DNA of 64,000 bases, from positions 155,947 through 219,946 of the forward strand of contig NZ_JACDNQ010000003.1 in assembly GCF_013839515.1 (NCBI RefSeq), given 5' to 3'. How positions within the stretch are numbered: position 1 is the first letter of the stretch; every line of letters begins with the position of its first letter. Shown in pieces: positions 23,792 to 33,280 of this stretch. The position numbers and the translations under genes are program-made. Source of the DNA: Natronomonas salinimetallica. Its GTDB lineage: Archaea; Halobacteriota; Halobacteria; Halobacteriales; Haloarculaceae. The notes beneath the pieces are model-generated. The model did no database searches. It saw only the letters and a program-made list of their open reading frames with translations, and was not told where the DNA came from.

Positions 23792-25225
23792 ATGTCCGGC
23801 CCTCTCGAGGATTCCGCCGCCGAAATCGCCGCCGCCGTCCGGGACGGCCGCCGGTCGCCGTCCGATCCCGTCGAGGTATCGCTCGGACGCATCGACGCGA
23901 CGGACGAACTGAACAGCTTCGTTACGGTCGTCGACGAGGCGGCCCGCGACCGCGCCGAGGACATCGCCCGCGGTGGGAATCCCGGTCCGCTCGCCGGGGT
24001 GCCGGTGGCGATCAAGGACCTCCGGACCCGGAAGGCGGGCGTCCCGAACACGCTCGGCATCGCGGCGCTCGCCGACAACGTCGCCCGGACGGATTCGATC
24101 GGCGTCGAACGCCTGGAGGCCGCCGGCGCGGTCGTCGTCGGGACGACCAACACGCCGGCGATGGCACACACGATCAAGACGGAGAACCGCCTCGTCGGCG
24201 CGACGCCGACGCCGTTCGATACCGAACGGTCCGCGGGCGGCTCCTCGGGCGGTTCGGCCGCGGCGTTGGCCGCCGGATCGGTCAGACTCGCCACCGGCTC
24301 CGACATCGGTGGCTCGCTTCGGGTGCCAGCCTCCTGTTGTAGCGTGATCGGCCTCAAGCCGACGCTCGGGGTCGTCCCCGAACGCACCGCGATGGACGGC
24401 TTCTGTGCGCAGACACCGACGTTCGTCGGCGGTCCGATGGCCCGTAGCGCGACGGAGACGGCGCTGTTGCTCGATGTCCTCGCCGGCTACGACGGCCGCG
24501 ACCCGCTGTCGGTTCCGCTCTCCGATCCCGAGTACGTCGCGGCAACCGAGCGATCGACCGAGACGCTCTCGGTCGCCTACAGCCCGGATCTCGACCTCCA
24601 GCCGGTCGCCCCGGCCGTCCGGAGGGTCGTCGGGGAGGCGGTCGAAGACCTCGCGTCGGCCGGCGTGGCCGTCGAGTCGGCCGACGTCGACCTGCCTCCC
24701 TACGAGGAACTCTCGACGGCCTACGTCACCCAGGTCGGGGCCTTCTTCGGCGCGTTCGCCGAGCAGATCGAGGCCGAGTACGGGATCGACTTCGGGACCG
24801 CCGACGTCGCGGACACCGTCCGATCGACGATCGCGCTCGCCGACGGCGTCGAGACGGTCGACGAACGGCTGCGGAACGTTCCCCGAACCGCCGCCTACCG
24901 GGCAATCGAGTCGGCGCTCTCGGGCCACGATGCCCTCGTGACGCCGACGCTTTCGGTCCCGCCATACGGCAAACACCTCGCCGACGGCTACCCGACCGAG
25001 ATCGACGGCGAGTCCGTACTGGGCGTGCCGACCGACGCGATGTTGACGTGGGTGTTCAACGTGACCGGCCACCCTGCGGCGTCGGTCCCCGCCGGCTTCA
25101 CCGACACCGGTCTCCCCGTCGGCCTGCAGGTCGTCGGCCGCCGCTACGCCGAGACCGACGTGTTGGCGGTCGCGGCCGCGCTCGAACGGGTACGGCCGTG
25201 GGCGGACGCGTACCCGGAACTGTAA
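23792..25225 (+). CDS. Amidase (amidase-signature family)
   Basis: A 477-aa amidase-signature hydrolase. The catalytic triad is visible: Lys in PVAIKDL (about 74), the cis-Ser in SAGGSSGGSAAAL (about 152) and the nucleophile Ser in GSDIGGSLRVPAS (about 176). The C-terminal block VFNVTGHPAASVPAGFTDTG is also typical. It could be a general amidase; the neighbours give no sign of the GatB partner needed for a GatA role. It starts 122 bp from the divergent cofE. Confidence 0.93.
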   Translation: MSGPLEDSAAEIAAAVRDGRRSPSDPVEVSLGRIDATDELNSFVTVVDEAARDRAEDIARGGNPGPLAGVPVAIKDLRTRKAGVPNTLGIAALADNVARTDSIGVERLEAAGAVVVGTTNTPAMAHTIKTENRLVGATPTPFDTERSAGGSSGGSAAALAAGSVRLATGSDIGGSLRVPASCCSVIGLKPTLGVVPERTAMDGFCAQTPTFVGGPMARSATETALLLDVLAGYDGRDPLSVPLSDPEYVAATERSTETLSVAYSPDLDLQPVAPAVRRVVGEAVEDLASAGVAVESADVDLPPYEELSTAYVTQVGAFFGAFAEQIEAEYGIDFGTADVADTVRSTIALADGVETVDERLRNVPRTAAYRAIESALSGHDALVTPTLSVPPYGKHLADGYPTEIDGESVLGVPTDAMLTWVFNVTGHPAASVPAGFTDTGLPVGLQVVGRRYAETDVLAVAAALERVRPWADAYPEL

Positions 25226-25227
25226 CT

Positions 25228-25272
25228 CGGAACTCACCTACGTATCTTACGTCCCGGAACTCACCCACGCAT
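25228..25272. repeat. 18-bp imperfect direct repeat spaced 27 bp
   Basis: CGGAACTCACCTACGTAT at 25228 and CGGAACTCACCCACGCAT at 25255 follow the amidase stop codon. Confidence 0.7.
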
Positions 25273-25364
25273 ACAGCCCGATACCCCGCGCGCTCGGACT
25301 CCGGGGCGGAGCGCCCTCCCGAGCACGGCAAGAGATATCACCGTCGAATAGACAACTGTCGGCC

Positions 25365-26513
25365 ATGGGCGTGAACAACGATACGCGGACGGATCCCACC
25401 GCCGACGGGCCGATACTGTATCTGGAGTCGGGAGAACTCGATCCCACGGAAGCGTTCTGTACTGACGTTTTTGACGAGGCAAAGCAGGGCGAATACCGGG
25501 TGATACAGCTAACGGCGTCCCAGTCGCTCGAATCGATCAGCGACGAACTGAACGCCCGACTCGACCACATCGACGATCCCTCGGAGGCGGCCGTCATCAT
25601 AACGACGCCGCAGGACGGCGAGGCGACGACCACACGGGTCGGTGAGGACACGCCGCTGTACGGATTTCGGGTGGATCCGCGTGACCTAACGGGGATCTCC
25701 ATCGCGTTCTCCCGGGTCATCGAAAAGTGGGAGCACGCCGAGGGCTCCGTCAAGATCTGCCTTCGGGATATCGAATCGCTGTTGCCGTACCACGACAGGG
25801 ACCTGCTATACCGCTTTCTGAACACCGTGTTGGCGACCCTCCAGGGGGCGGGGGCCGACGTCCACATGCATTTACGCCCCGCCGCGACGGACGAACGGAC
25901 GTTACGGATGTTTTCGTCCCTGTTCGATCGGGTCATCGACGCGGAGGAGTCCCCGCTCGAACCCACGTCCGAGGTGGGTGCGCTGTCCGCGGGAGAAACG
26001 TCTCCGGGTTCGGGGACCGAGGCGGAACCCGGTGACGGTGAGGAAGCCGTCGGGGACGAGTCGGACGAGGTCGTTCCCGTCACGATGGACGACGACGAGA
26101 TCGCGGCGTTCCTGACGGCGGAGGGACACGGGATACTGGCATTCGGTGGCGAATCGCCGTACGCGATCCCGATGTCCTACGGGTATGACTCCGACGAGCG
26201 CGAGATGTACATGCACATGTCGACGTTCGAGGGGAGCGACAAACAGGCCCGGTTGGACGGACCGACGGCCGTCTCGCTGGTCGTATCGCGGTACGAGCAA
26301 CCCGACCGGTGGCGAAGCGTCGTCGTCGACGGTAGCCTCTCGGAGCTACCGAAAAACGAACTCGAGCGTCGGGGGGTTCTCGAGAGCTTCAGAAACGGGA
26401 GTCTCGCCTCGGTCGACGTGTTCAACCGCGCTCTCTCGGACGTCTCGTTCCGCTGGTACGTTCTCGAGCCGTCCTCGATTAGCGGCCGGCAGGGCACCCG
26501 ATCGAGGAGGTGA
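25365..26513 (+). CDS. DUF7504-like domain fused to a pyridoxamine 5'-phosphate oxidase-like barrel
   Basis: A 382-aa two-domain protein. Residues 1-190 resemble a haloarchaeal DUF7504-type module related to RecA/KaiC-like folds but without a clear Walker A (PILYLESGELDPTEAFCTDV, EGSVKICLRDIESLLPYHD). An acidic linker (about 200-230) joins it to an FMN-binding split barrel (MDDDEIAAFLTAEGHGILAF, YAIPMSYGYDSDEREMYMH, RWRSVVVDGSLSEL), which elsewhere binds FMN, F420 or heme. The function is unknown; a redox-responsive sensor is possible. The GTG/ATG choice is unambiguous at ATG 25365. Confidence 0.75.
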   Translation: MGVNNDTRTDPTADGPILYLESGELDPTEAFCTDVFDEAKQGEYRVIQLTASQSLESISDELNARLDHIDDPSEAAVIITTPQDGEATTTRVGEDTPLYGFRVDPRDLTGISIAFSRVIEKWEHAEGSVKICLRDIESLLPYHDRDLLYRFLNTVLATLQGAGADVHMHLRPAATDERTLRMFSSLFDRVIDAEESPLEPTSEVGALSAGETSPGSGTEAEPGDGEEAVGDESDEVVPVTMDDDEIAAFLTAEGHGILAFGGESPYAIPMSYGYDSDEREMYMHMSTFEGSDKQARLDGPTAVSLVVSRYEQPDRWRSVVVDGSLSELPKNELERRGVLESFRNGSLASVDVFNRALSDVSFRWYVLEPSSISGRQGTRSRR

Positions 26514-26516
26514 GAA

Positions 26517-28775
26517 TCATTCTGAGGCCCCGTCGTCGTCGAACTCCTCCGGATCGACCCGTCCCAGTCGGAAGGCGTTCGTCGTCACGCCGAGGCTCAT
26601 CCCCATGTCGCCGACGAGGACGGCGACGATGACGGAGACGTATCCGAGCGGCGCGCCGGCCGCGAGTACCGCCTTCACCGCGAGACTCGCGCCGATGTTC
26701 TGTTTGATGATGCCGTTGGCGTCACGGGCCAGCCGCAGACTGTAGGGGACGCCGCCGAGGTCGTCGGCCATGAGCGCGATGTCGGCGGTCTCGAGCGCCG
26801 TGTCGGTGCCGGCCGCACCCATCGCGACCCCGACGTCGGCGCGGGCCAAAGCGGGGGCGTCGTTGACCCCGTCGCCGACCATCGCGACGGTACCGTCTTC
26901 GAGCAGCCCCTCGATCGCGTCGAGTTTCGCCTCGGGGAGGAGGTCCGCTCGAACCGTCCCGATGCCGACCGCCTCCCCGACCGCGTTTGCGGTCCGCTCG
27001 TTGTCGCCGGTGAGCATCACCGTCCGGACGCCGGCATCGCCGAGCGCGTCGACGACCGCCCTCGCCTCGGGCCGGACGGTGTCGGCGACGGCGACGACGC
27101 CGTACAGTTCCGTTTCGGTCCCGACGAGGACGACCGTCTTGCCGGCCGATTGCAACTCGGTGATCGTGCCCGCCCGGAGGTCGACACATCCGGGGCGTTC
27201 ACACGCCGGATCGCCGACGGCGCTGTCGGCCCCGACGGCGGTCGCCGCCCCGCCGTCGGTCCGCAGATGCGTGTGTCCGAGATCGTGGCCCAAATCGGCG
27301 AACAGCCCGGGCTTGCCGACGTAGTGTGTCTCCCCGAGGTCCGCTCTGACGCCCCGTCCGGTGAGGCTCTCGAAGCCGCCCGCCTCGGGGGGCTCGACGC
27401 CGGCCTCCTCGGCGTGCCCGACGATGGCGGCCCCGATCGGGTGTTCGCTGTGGCGTTCGACCCCCGCGGCGGCCGCGAGGACGCCGCTCACGTCGTGGCC
27501 GGCCGCCGGCACCACGTCCGTCACGGCGAGTTCGCCCGTCGTCAGCGTCCCCGTCTTGTCGAAGGCGATGGTGTCGACTGTTCCCATCCGTTCGAGGTGA
27601 TCGCCGCCCTTGATCAAGACGCCGTTTCGGGCCGCGCTCGTCAGCCCCGATACGACCGTGACGGGCGTCGAGATGACGAACGCACACGGGCAGGCGACGA
27701 CGAGGAGCGTCAGTCCACGGACGAACCAGGTTCCCCAGACCCCGCCGAGGAACAGCGGCGGGACGAGGACGGTCGCGATCGCCCCAGCGACGACGATCGG
27801 GGTGTAGTAGCCGGCGAAACGGTCGACCAGCCGTTCGGCGTCCGTCTGTCGTGACTCGGCGCTCTCGACGAGTTCGACGACCCGCGAGAGCGTCGTCTCG
27901 TCGCCGGCCGCCGTCGCCTCGATCTCGAGGTAGCCGCCTTCGACGACGCTGCCGGCGTACACCTCGTCGCCGACCGTCTTGTCGACAGGAACCGACTCGC
28001 CGGTGATCGGCGACTCGTCGACCGCGGACCCGCCTTCGGTGACGTCGCCGTCGACGGGAATCCGCTCGCCCGGCCGGACGACGACCGTCTCGCCGGCCCC
28101 CACGCCCGCCGCCGGCACCGAGACCTCCTCGCCATCGCGTTTGACCGTCGCGGTGTCGGGCGAGAGCGCGAGCAACTCGCGGATCGACTCGCGGGTCCGA
28201 TCCATCGCGTGGGCCTCCAGGAGTTCAGCGAGACTGAAAAGCACCGCGAGCGTCGCCGCCTCGACGTAGTAGCCGACGGCCGTGGCGGCGATGATCGCCG
28301 TCCCCATCAGGAGGTCGATGTCGAGCTCCCGGAGGCGTACGGACCGGAGCCCCGCGCGGGCGACCGGGGTACCGGCGACGACCGCGCCGAGGACGAACAA
28401 CGCGTCGCTGAGCGTCGCCTCACGTCCGACGTCGAGGAGGGTCGGGTCGGCTAGCGGACCCCAGAGGACGACGAATCCCACGAGCATCGCGACCGCGCCG
28501 GCGTACGTCGCGTAGGCTCGACGGCTCCTCCAGACGGCCGTCCCGGAGGCCATCCCGTCGGTCCCGGCCACCCCGTAGCCCGCGGCCTCGACGTGGCCGA
28601 TGATCCTGTCGGGGTCGATCCTGCCGGAATCGTACTCGACGACGGCGACTCCGGCTGTGGGTCTGGTTTCGACGCTGTCGACCCCCTCGACGTCCGCCAG
28701 GGCGGCGTCGACCTTCCCCGCACAGGACGAACAGTCCATGTCGGGCACCGACAGCTCGAGGCGTTCCGTACTCAT
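26517..28775 (-). CDS. P1B-type heavy-metal-translocating ATPase (Zn/Cd/Pb class)
   Basis: A 752-aa metal exporter. An N-terminal HMA domain carries the metal site MDCSSC (residues 13-18). Eight membrane helices surround the CPC motif ([11 protein letters not shown], about 362), the phosphorylation motif [10 protein letters not shown] (about 403), the HP motif ([10 protein letters not shown]) and the hinge [21 protein letters not shown]. The last helix pair has [16 protein letters not shown], whose Asp marks the zinc/cadmium/lead group. The nucleotide domain has a His/Cys-containing insert ([20 protein letters not shown]) that might sense metal. It is divergent from the acetoacetyl-CoA reductase operon. 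Confidence 0.93.
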   Translation of the reverse strand: MSTERLELSVPDMDCSSCAGKVDAALADVEGVDSVETRPTAGVAVVEYDSGRIDPDRIIGHVEAAGYGVAGTDGMASGTAVWRSRRAYATYAGAVAMLVGFVVLWGPLADPTLLDVGREATLSDALFVLGAVVAGTPVARAGLRSVRLRELDIDLLMGTAIIAATAVGYYVEAATLAVLFSLAELLEAHAMDRTRESIRELLALSPDTATVKRDGEEVSVPAAGVGAGETVVVRPGERIPVDGDVTEGGSAVDESPITGESVPVDKTVGDEVYAGSVVEGGYLEIEATAAGDETTLSRVVELVESAESRQTDAERLVDRFAGYYTPIVVAGAIATVLVPPLFLGGVWGTWFVRGLTLLVVACPCAFVISTPVTVVSGLTSAARNGVLIKGGDHLERMGTVDTIAFDKTGTLTTGELAVTDVVPAAGHDVSGVLAAAAGVERHSEHPIGAAIVGHAEEAGVEPPEAGGFESLTGRGVRADLGETHYVGKPGLFADLGHDLGHTHLRTDGGAATAVGADSAVGDPACERPGCVDLRAGTITELQSAGKTVVLVGTETELYGVVAVADTVRPEARAVVDALGDAGVRTVMLTGDNERTANAVGEAVGIGTVRADLLPEAKLDAIEGLLEDGTVAMVGDGVNDAPALARADVGVAMGAAGTDTALETADIALMADDLGGVPYSLRLARDANGIIKQNIGASLAVKAVLAAGAPLGYVSVIVAVLVGDMGMSLGVTTNAFRLGRVDPEEFDDDGASE

Positions 28776-28843
28776 ACGAGGGTGTAAACGGTCGTCGACT
28801 ATACCGTCTTCGCTGGCGTGCGGTGCCACCGGTCCGTACCCCG

Positions 28844-28904
28844 TCGGATGTCTCGTACGGTGCCGAGCAGCCCCCAATCGGATGTCTCGTACGGTGCCGA
28901 ACAG
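28844..28904. repeat. 27-bp direct repeat, 2 copies spaced 34 bp
   Basis: TCGGATGTCTCGTACGGTGC starts both copies (28844-28870, 28878-28904), which differ at one base. They lie 70-130 bp upstream of the P1B ATPase start, so they may be regulatory sites rather than neutral duplication. Confidence 0.85.
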
Positions 28905-29027
28905 TCTCCGCCCGATGTACGGTAAGGCCCGGACCGAACTCATCCGGTGTACTGCAATGGTTCTAGATGGTAACGTACGGAAAAACGCCGGATGCGGGCG
29001 GGCAGCCGGCCCGTAATCCGCGGTTGG

Positions 29028-29050
29028 ATTTATTACCGATGATGGTAAAT
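29028..29050 (+). promoter_or_regulatory. TATA-like box overlapping a palindrome, upstream of the acetoacetyl-CoA reductase operon
   Basis: ATTTATTA (29028-29035) is 33 bp before the ATG at 29068. The following ATTACCGATGATGGTAAAT contains inverted arms TTACC and GGTAA, placed where a repressor would block initiation. The rest of the 292-bp gap from 28776 holds only the 27-bp repeat. Confidence 0.5.
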
Positions 29051-29067
29051 GCAGGGGTGTACAACAC

Positions 29068-29811
29068 ATGTCGGTCGAAGACAGGACCTGTCTCGTGACG
29101 GGTGCATCGAGGGGTATCGGACGTGGGATCGCCGAGGAGTTGGGCGAACAGGGTGCGGAGGTGGTCGTAAACTACCGGTCCTCGGAGGCCGAAGCCCACG
29201 AGGTCAAAGAGCGAATCAACGACGGTCCTGGAGAGGCGGTACTCGCCCAGGCCGACGTCTCGAACTACGACGACGTCGAGGCGATGTACGACGTCGCCAC
29301 CGAGGCGTTCGGCAGCGTCGACGTGTTGGTCAACAACGCGGGCATCACCGTCGACAAGAAGTTCGAGAACATGACGCGGGAGGACTGGGACCGCGTCATG
29401 CAGGTGAACTTGGGCGGCGTGTTCAACTGCACGAAGATGTGCTACGACGACATCCAGTCCGCCGACGAGGGGCGGCTGATCAACATCTCCAGCGTCGTGG
29501 GCCAACAGGGTAACTACGGGCAGGCCAACTACGCGACGACGAAGTCCGGCCTGTTCGGGTTCACCCGGACGATCGCCCTCGAGATCGCCTCGGAGGGGTC
29601 GACCGCGAACTGCGTCGCCCCCGGATTCGTCGAGACGGACATGCTCGCGGACGTCCCCGAGCGGGTTCAAGAGAACATCCTCAAGCGGATCCCGCTCGAT
29701 CGGTTCGCACAGGTCGAAGACATCGCGGGGATCGTCAGTTTCCTCGCCAGCGAAGATTCAAGTTACATGACAGGACAGGTCCTCGGCGTCAACGGAGGGA
29801 TGGAGTGGTGA
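29068..29811 (+). CDS. phaB: Acetoacetyl-CoA reductase-like short-chain dehydrogenase
   Basis: A 247-aa SDR enzyme, NADPH type. It has [12 protein letters not shown] (about 10-21), NNAGI, catalytic Ser in [10 protein letters not shown] and Tyr/Lys in YATTKSG (about 155-159). The sequence is close to FabG/PhaB enzymes, which reduce 3-oxoacyl-CoA or acyl carrier substrates. Archaea lack the usual fatty acid synthase, and the downstream overlapping thiolase points to acetoacetyl-CoA reduction, as in polyhydroxyalkanoate synthesis; no phaC or phaE is in the window, so that role is inferred. Confidence 0.85.
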   Translation: MSVEDRTCLVTGASRGIGRGIAEELGEQGAEVVVNYRSSEAEAHEVKERINDGPGEAVLAQADVSNYDDVEAMYDVATEAFGSVDVLVNNAGITVDKKFENMTREDWDRVMQVNLGGVFNCTKMCYDDIQSADEGRLINISSVVGQQGNYGQANYATTKSGLFGFTRTIALEIASEGSTANCVAPGFVETDMLADVPERVQENILKRIPLDRFAQVEDIAGIVSFLASEDSSYMTGQVLGVNGGMEW

Positions 29812-30974
29812 ACGACGTTCACGTCGCCGGAGTCGGGATGACCGCCTTCGGCGCGTCACCGGAACGGACCGCCCGTGACCTGTTCGCCCAGGCCGCCGGC
29901 GAGGCGTTCGACGACGCCGCGCTCGAACCGGACGCCGTCGAGGAACTGTTTTACGGCAACTTCATGGGCGAGTTCGCCGAGGTCCAGGGCCACCAGGGAC
30001 CGCTGATGGCCGAGGCCGCCGGCGTCTCGGGGCCCTCGACGCGGATCGAGAGCGCCTGCGCCTCCAGCGGGGTCGCCGTCAGACACGGCGTCAACCAGGT
30101 CCGAAGCGGACAGGCCGACGTGGTACTCGTCGGCGGCGCCGAGCGCATGAAGAACATCTCGACGGCCGAGGGAACGAAGGCGCTCTCGGCCGCCGCGGAC
30201 GCGCTCTGGGAGATCAAAGCCGGCGTCACCTTCCCGGGTGCGTACTCGCTCATGGCCAACAGCTACTTCGACGAGTTCGGCGGCACGCGGGAGGACCTCG
30301 CCCACATCGCCGTCAAGAACCACAGCAACGCCGTCGAAAACGACCTCGCGCAGTTCCAGATGGCGATCGACATCGACGACGTCCTCGAAGCGCCGACGGT
30401 GAGCTCGCCGTTCGGTCTCTATGACTGCTCGCCGATGAGCGACGGCGCAAGCGCGGCCGTGTTGGTGAGCGAGGAGTTCGCCGAGGCCAACGGCCTCGAT
30501 ACGTCGGTGGCGATCACGGGCGTCGGACAGGGAAGCGACAGCCTCGCCCTGCAGGACCGGGTCTCGATCCCCGAGACGCCCGCCGCGGTCGAGGCGGGCG
30601 AGACCGCCTACGAGGACGCGGGCATCACGCCCGAGGACGTCGACGTCGCCGAGGTTCACGACTGCTTTACCATCGCCGAGGTACTCGCCTTGGAGTCGCT
30701 CGGATTCTACGAACCCGGCGAGGCGATCACGGCCGCAAGGGAGGGGGAGACAACGATCGACGGCGAGTTGCCGGTGAACCTCTCGGGCGGCCTGAAAGCG
30801 AAGGGCCACCCCGTCGGCGCGACCGGCGGCGCACAGATCTCCGAGATGACGAAACTGCTCCGCGGCGATCACGTCAACAGCGACGCCGTCAGCGATGCGA
30901 CGGTCGGGCTGACCCACAACGCGGGTGGGACGGTCGCGAGTTGTGTCGTCCACGTCCTGGAGGTGGTCGAATGA
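29808..30974 (+). CDS. Thiolase family protein (acetyl-CoA C-acyltransferase type)
   Basis: A 388-aa thiolase of the SCP2/archaeal type. The nucleophilic Cys is in IESACASSGVAVR (about 85), the His of VAEVHDCFTIAEV and the C-terminal GGLKAKGHPVGATGGAQ glycine block are intact. It condenses or cleaves acyl-CoAs. The GTG at 29808 overlaps the TGA of the preceding SDR gene, and its own stop overlaps the next gene, so the three form a tight operon. Archaeal thiolases of this type work with a DUF35 OB-fold partner, which is the next gene. Confidence 0.9.
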   Translation: MNDVHVAGVGMTAFGASPERTARDLFAQAAGEAFDDAALEPDAVEELFYGNFMGEFAEVQGHQGPLMAEAAGVSGPSTRIESACASSGVAVRHGVNQVRSGQADVVLVGGAERMKNISTAEGTKALSAAADALWEIKAGVTFPGAYSLMANSYFDEFGGTREDLAHIAVKNHSNAVENDLAQFQMAIDIDDVLEAPTVSSPFGLYDCSPMSDGASAAVLVSEEFAEANGLDTSVAITGVGQGSDSLALQDRVSIPETPAAVEAGETAYEDAGITPEDVDVAEVHDCFTIAEVLALESLGFYEPGEAITAAREGETTIDGELPVNLSGGLKAKGHPVGATGGAQISEMTKLLRGDHVNSDAVSDATVGLTHNAGGTVASCVVHVLEVVE

Positions 30975-31357
30975 GCGACACGCGCAACGAGGGCTTCGAC
31001 GACTTCCTCGACGCCGTCGAGGACGGCGACCCCTACTACCTCGAAGGGCCGGCGGGCGACGGCTCGCTGCCGCCCCGCCGGATCGATCCCGCGACGGGCA
31101 GCCGAGAGCTGACCGAGAAGCCGCTCCCGGAAACCGGTGAGATCGTCACTCACACCCAGACACACGTCGCCTCCCCCGGCTTCGCCGACGACGCACCGTT
31201 CGTCGTGGCGGTCGCCGAGTTCGGCCCGGTGAAGATCACCGGACAGATGCGTGAGATCGACGCCGAGGACGTCGAGATCGGCCAAACGGTCGATATCGGG
31301 ATCGACCGCTCCGAGACGATGGAGGAGCGACTCGTCGTCTTCCGTCCGTCCGAATAG
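30971..31357 (+). CDS. OB-fold (DUF35-type) thiolase partner lacking zinc-ribbon cysteines
   Basis: A 128-aa protein with the OB-fold block of the DUF35 family (GEIVTHTQTHVASPGFADDA, FVVAVAEFGPVKITGQM). In archaea this family binds thiolase and HMG-CoA synthase. The N-terminal part where most members have a rubredoxin-like CxxC...CxxC hook has no cysteine (DPYYLEGPAGDGSLPPRRID). The start codon overlaps the thiolase stop (ATGA). Confidence 0.85.
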   Translation: MSDTRNEGFDDFLDAVEDGDPYYLEGPAGDGSLPPRRIDPATGSRELTEKPLPETGEIVTHTQTHVASPGFADDAPFVVAVAEFGPVKITGQMREIDAEDVEIGQTVDIGIDRSETMEERLVVFRPSE

Positions 31358-31393
31358 ATCGGGTCGTCCCGCGAGGGGTCCTCCCAGTCGCGG

Positions 31394-33202
31394 TCACTCC
31401 CGAACCACGCGTTCGCTCTCGACGTCGCGGGACTCCTCGACTGCGGTCGTCAACGAGACGTTGAACCGGAGCATCGATCCGACGCCCCCCACGACGGTGA
31501 TGGCGTTTTTGAGCGCGTGATCGACGACCGCCGCCGCCAGCGCCGTCGGCCACGCGATCGGCGTCAACGCCACGACGATGAGCGTGAACGCGCCCTCGTA
31601 GAGGCCGATCCCGCCCGGCGAGAGCGGTAACACCTTCGCGAGGTTGCCGACGGCGACGGCGAAAAAGCCGACGGCGACGAGCAGCCAGACGGGCAATGCG
31701 ACCCCGAACGCCGCGAAGACGACGATCGCCGTCAGGATGTCGATCCCCCAAATGAGGAGACTCGAGAGGCCGACGACGGCGAACGCCCGTCGATCCTCGG
31801 CGACCGTCTGTACGTCGCCGACGAACCGCTCGAGGACGCCGACGACGTACTCGACGTAGGCGTCGTCGCTCAGGCGGGGCAGCGCCGCCCGGACGAGGTT
31901 TCGATCCGAGCGGGCGGTGGCGACGATGACCACGGTGGCGAAAAGCGCGGCGCTGCCGACCCCGCCCGCGACGAGAACGCCGGTCCGGCCGCTCTGACCG
32001 ATCCCGCCGCCCGCCTCGGCGGTCCGAAGCGCCATCACGTCGACGCCGGAGAGCGTCAACCCGAGCAGCGTCGCGCCGGCGAGCACGGCGATTGTCAACA
32101 GATCGAACACCCGTTCGATGGCGAGCGAGGCGACCCCGGAGGGGTACGGGATGCCGCGGCGGGCTTTCACGATATAGGCCCGGATGGCGTCGCCGCCCCG
32201 GGCCGGCACCACGAGGTTGCCGGTCTGGCTCACGAAGATCGCCCCCATCAGAAACCCGACGCGCTCGCGGTAGCCCAACTCGACGAGGATGTCGCGATAC
32301 CGGAGTCCCCGGAGCGGCCACGAGACGACGTAGATCACGCCGGCGGCGGCGACGAGGACCGGATCGGCCTCGCCGATCGCCGCCAACACGTCGCTCGGAT
32401 CGAGATACAGCGTCATCAACGCGACCGCGAGGACGATCAGTACCGTCCCGGCGGCGGTCGTCGTCCGTTGGGTTATCCGCGGCCGAACCGATAGCTGCCA
32501 CCACAGCCGGCCGATCTGGCTACCCATGCCGAGTACGTCCCTGACCAGATCGACCGTGGTGTCGCCTTTCGGCTCCCAGTCGACGGAGAACTCCTTGAGG
32601 GCGTACCCGGCCCGCTGTGCGCGGACCAGGACCTCCGTGTCCCAAAACCAGTGGTCGTCCTCGACCTCGTCGAGCAGCCTGAAGAGCGCCTCGCGGTCGA
32701 ACGCTTTGAACCCGCACTGGTGATCGTACAGCGACGACCGCAGAACGGTCCGCACGAGGGCGTTGTATCCCTTCGAGGCGATCCCGCGCTCCGGTTCGCG
32801 CCGCTGTCTATCGCCCGGGATCCGCCGGGATCCAGTCGCGATGTCGTACCCCTCCGAACGGACCGACTCGACGAGCTCCTCGAGATACGATATGTCGGTC
32901 GCCAGGTCCGTATCGAAGTAGACGAGAACGTCCCCGTCGCTCGTTTTGAAGGCCCGCTCTAGGGCTCCACCGCGGCCGAGGCGCTCGTCGCTGTGGACGT
33001 GTCTGATCCGGTCGTCCGCCTCGGCCATCCGGGTCGCGATCTCGGGGGTCCGATCCGAACAGCCGTCCTCGGCGATCAGTACCTCGAAGCCGTCCTCCGG
33101 GAGGAACGACGAGAGCGCCTCGACGGTCACGCTGACCGTCTCCTCGATCGTTCCCGCCTCGTTGTAGGCGGGCAACACGACGCTCACCTCCCGGTCGGTC
33201 AT
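31394..33202 (-). CDS. aglD: AglD-like glycosyltransferase with flippase-like membrane domain
   Basis: A 602-aa protein. Residues 1-240 are a GT2 transferase (VSVVLPAYNEAGTIEETV, AEDGCSDRTPEIA, DTDLATDISYLEELVESV, then TGSRRIPGDRQ) of the dolichyl-phosphate hexose synthase type. Residues about 265-590 are a polytopic lysyl-phosphatidylglycerol-synthase-like domain (UPF0104) with about eight helices. This architecture is that of Haloferax AglD, which makes mannosyl-dolichol phosphate for S-layer N-glycosylation. The ATG at 33202 is the family start. No other agl gene is nearby. Confidence 0.85.
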   Translation of the reverse strand: MTDREVSVVLPAYNEAGTIEETVSVTVEALSSFLPEDGFEVLIAEDGCSDRTPEIATRMAEADDRIRHVHSDERLGRGGALERAFKTSDGDVLVYFDTDLATDISYLEELVESVRSEGYDIATGSRRIPGDRQRREPERGIASKGYNALVRTVLRSSLYDHQCGFKAFDREALFRLLDEVEDDHWFWDTEVLVRAQRAGYALKEFSVDWEPKGDTTVDLVRDVLGMGSQIGRLWWQLSVRPRITQRTTTAAGTVLIVLAVALMTLYLDPSDVLAAIGEADPVLVAAAGVIYVVSWPLRGLRYRDILVELGYRERVGFLMGAIFVSQTGNLVVPARGGDAIRAYIVKARRGIPYPSGVASLAIERVFDLLTIAVLAGATLLGLTLSGVDVMALRTAEAGGGIGQSGRTGVLVAGGVGSAALFATVVIVATARSDRNLVRAALPRLSDDAYVEYVVGVLERFVGDVQTVAEDRRAFAVVGLSSLLIWGIDILTAIVVFAAFGVALPVWLLVAVGFFAVAVGNLAKVLPLSPGGIGLYEGAFTLIVVALTPIAWPTALAAAVVDHALKNAITVVGGVGSMLRFNVSLTTAVEESRDVESERVVRE

Positions 33203-33280
33203 TGCTCGTGTGTAGGTGAACCGCTCGGTATCAACCTTCTGATCCTCGGTACCGCCCGCCCGTTCGTGGGCACAACGGAT

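Noticed and set aside
29068-31357. Complete polyhydroxyalkanoate synthesis locus
   Set aside because: Only a reductase, thiolase and OB-fold partner are present; no PHA synthase subunit is in the window.
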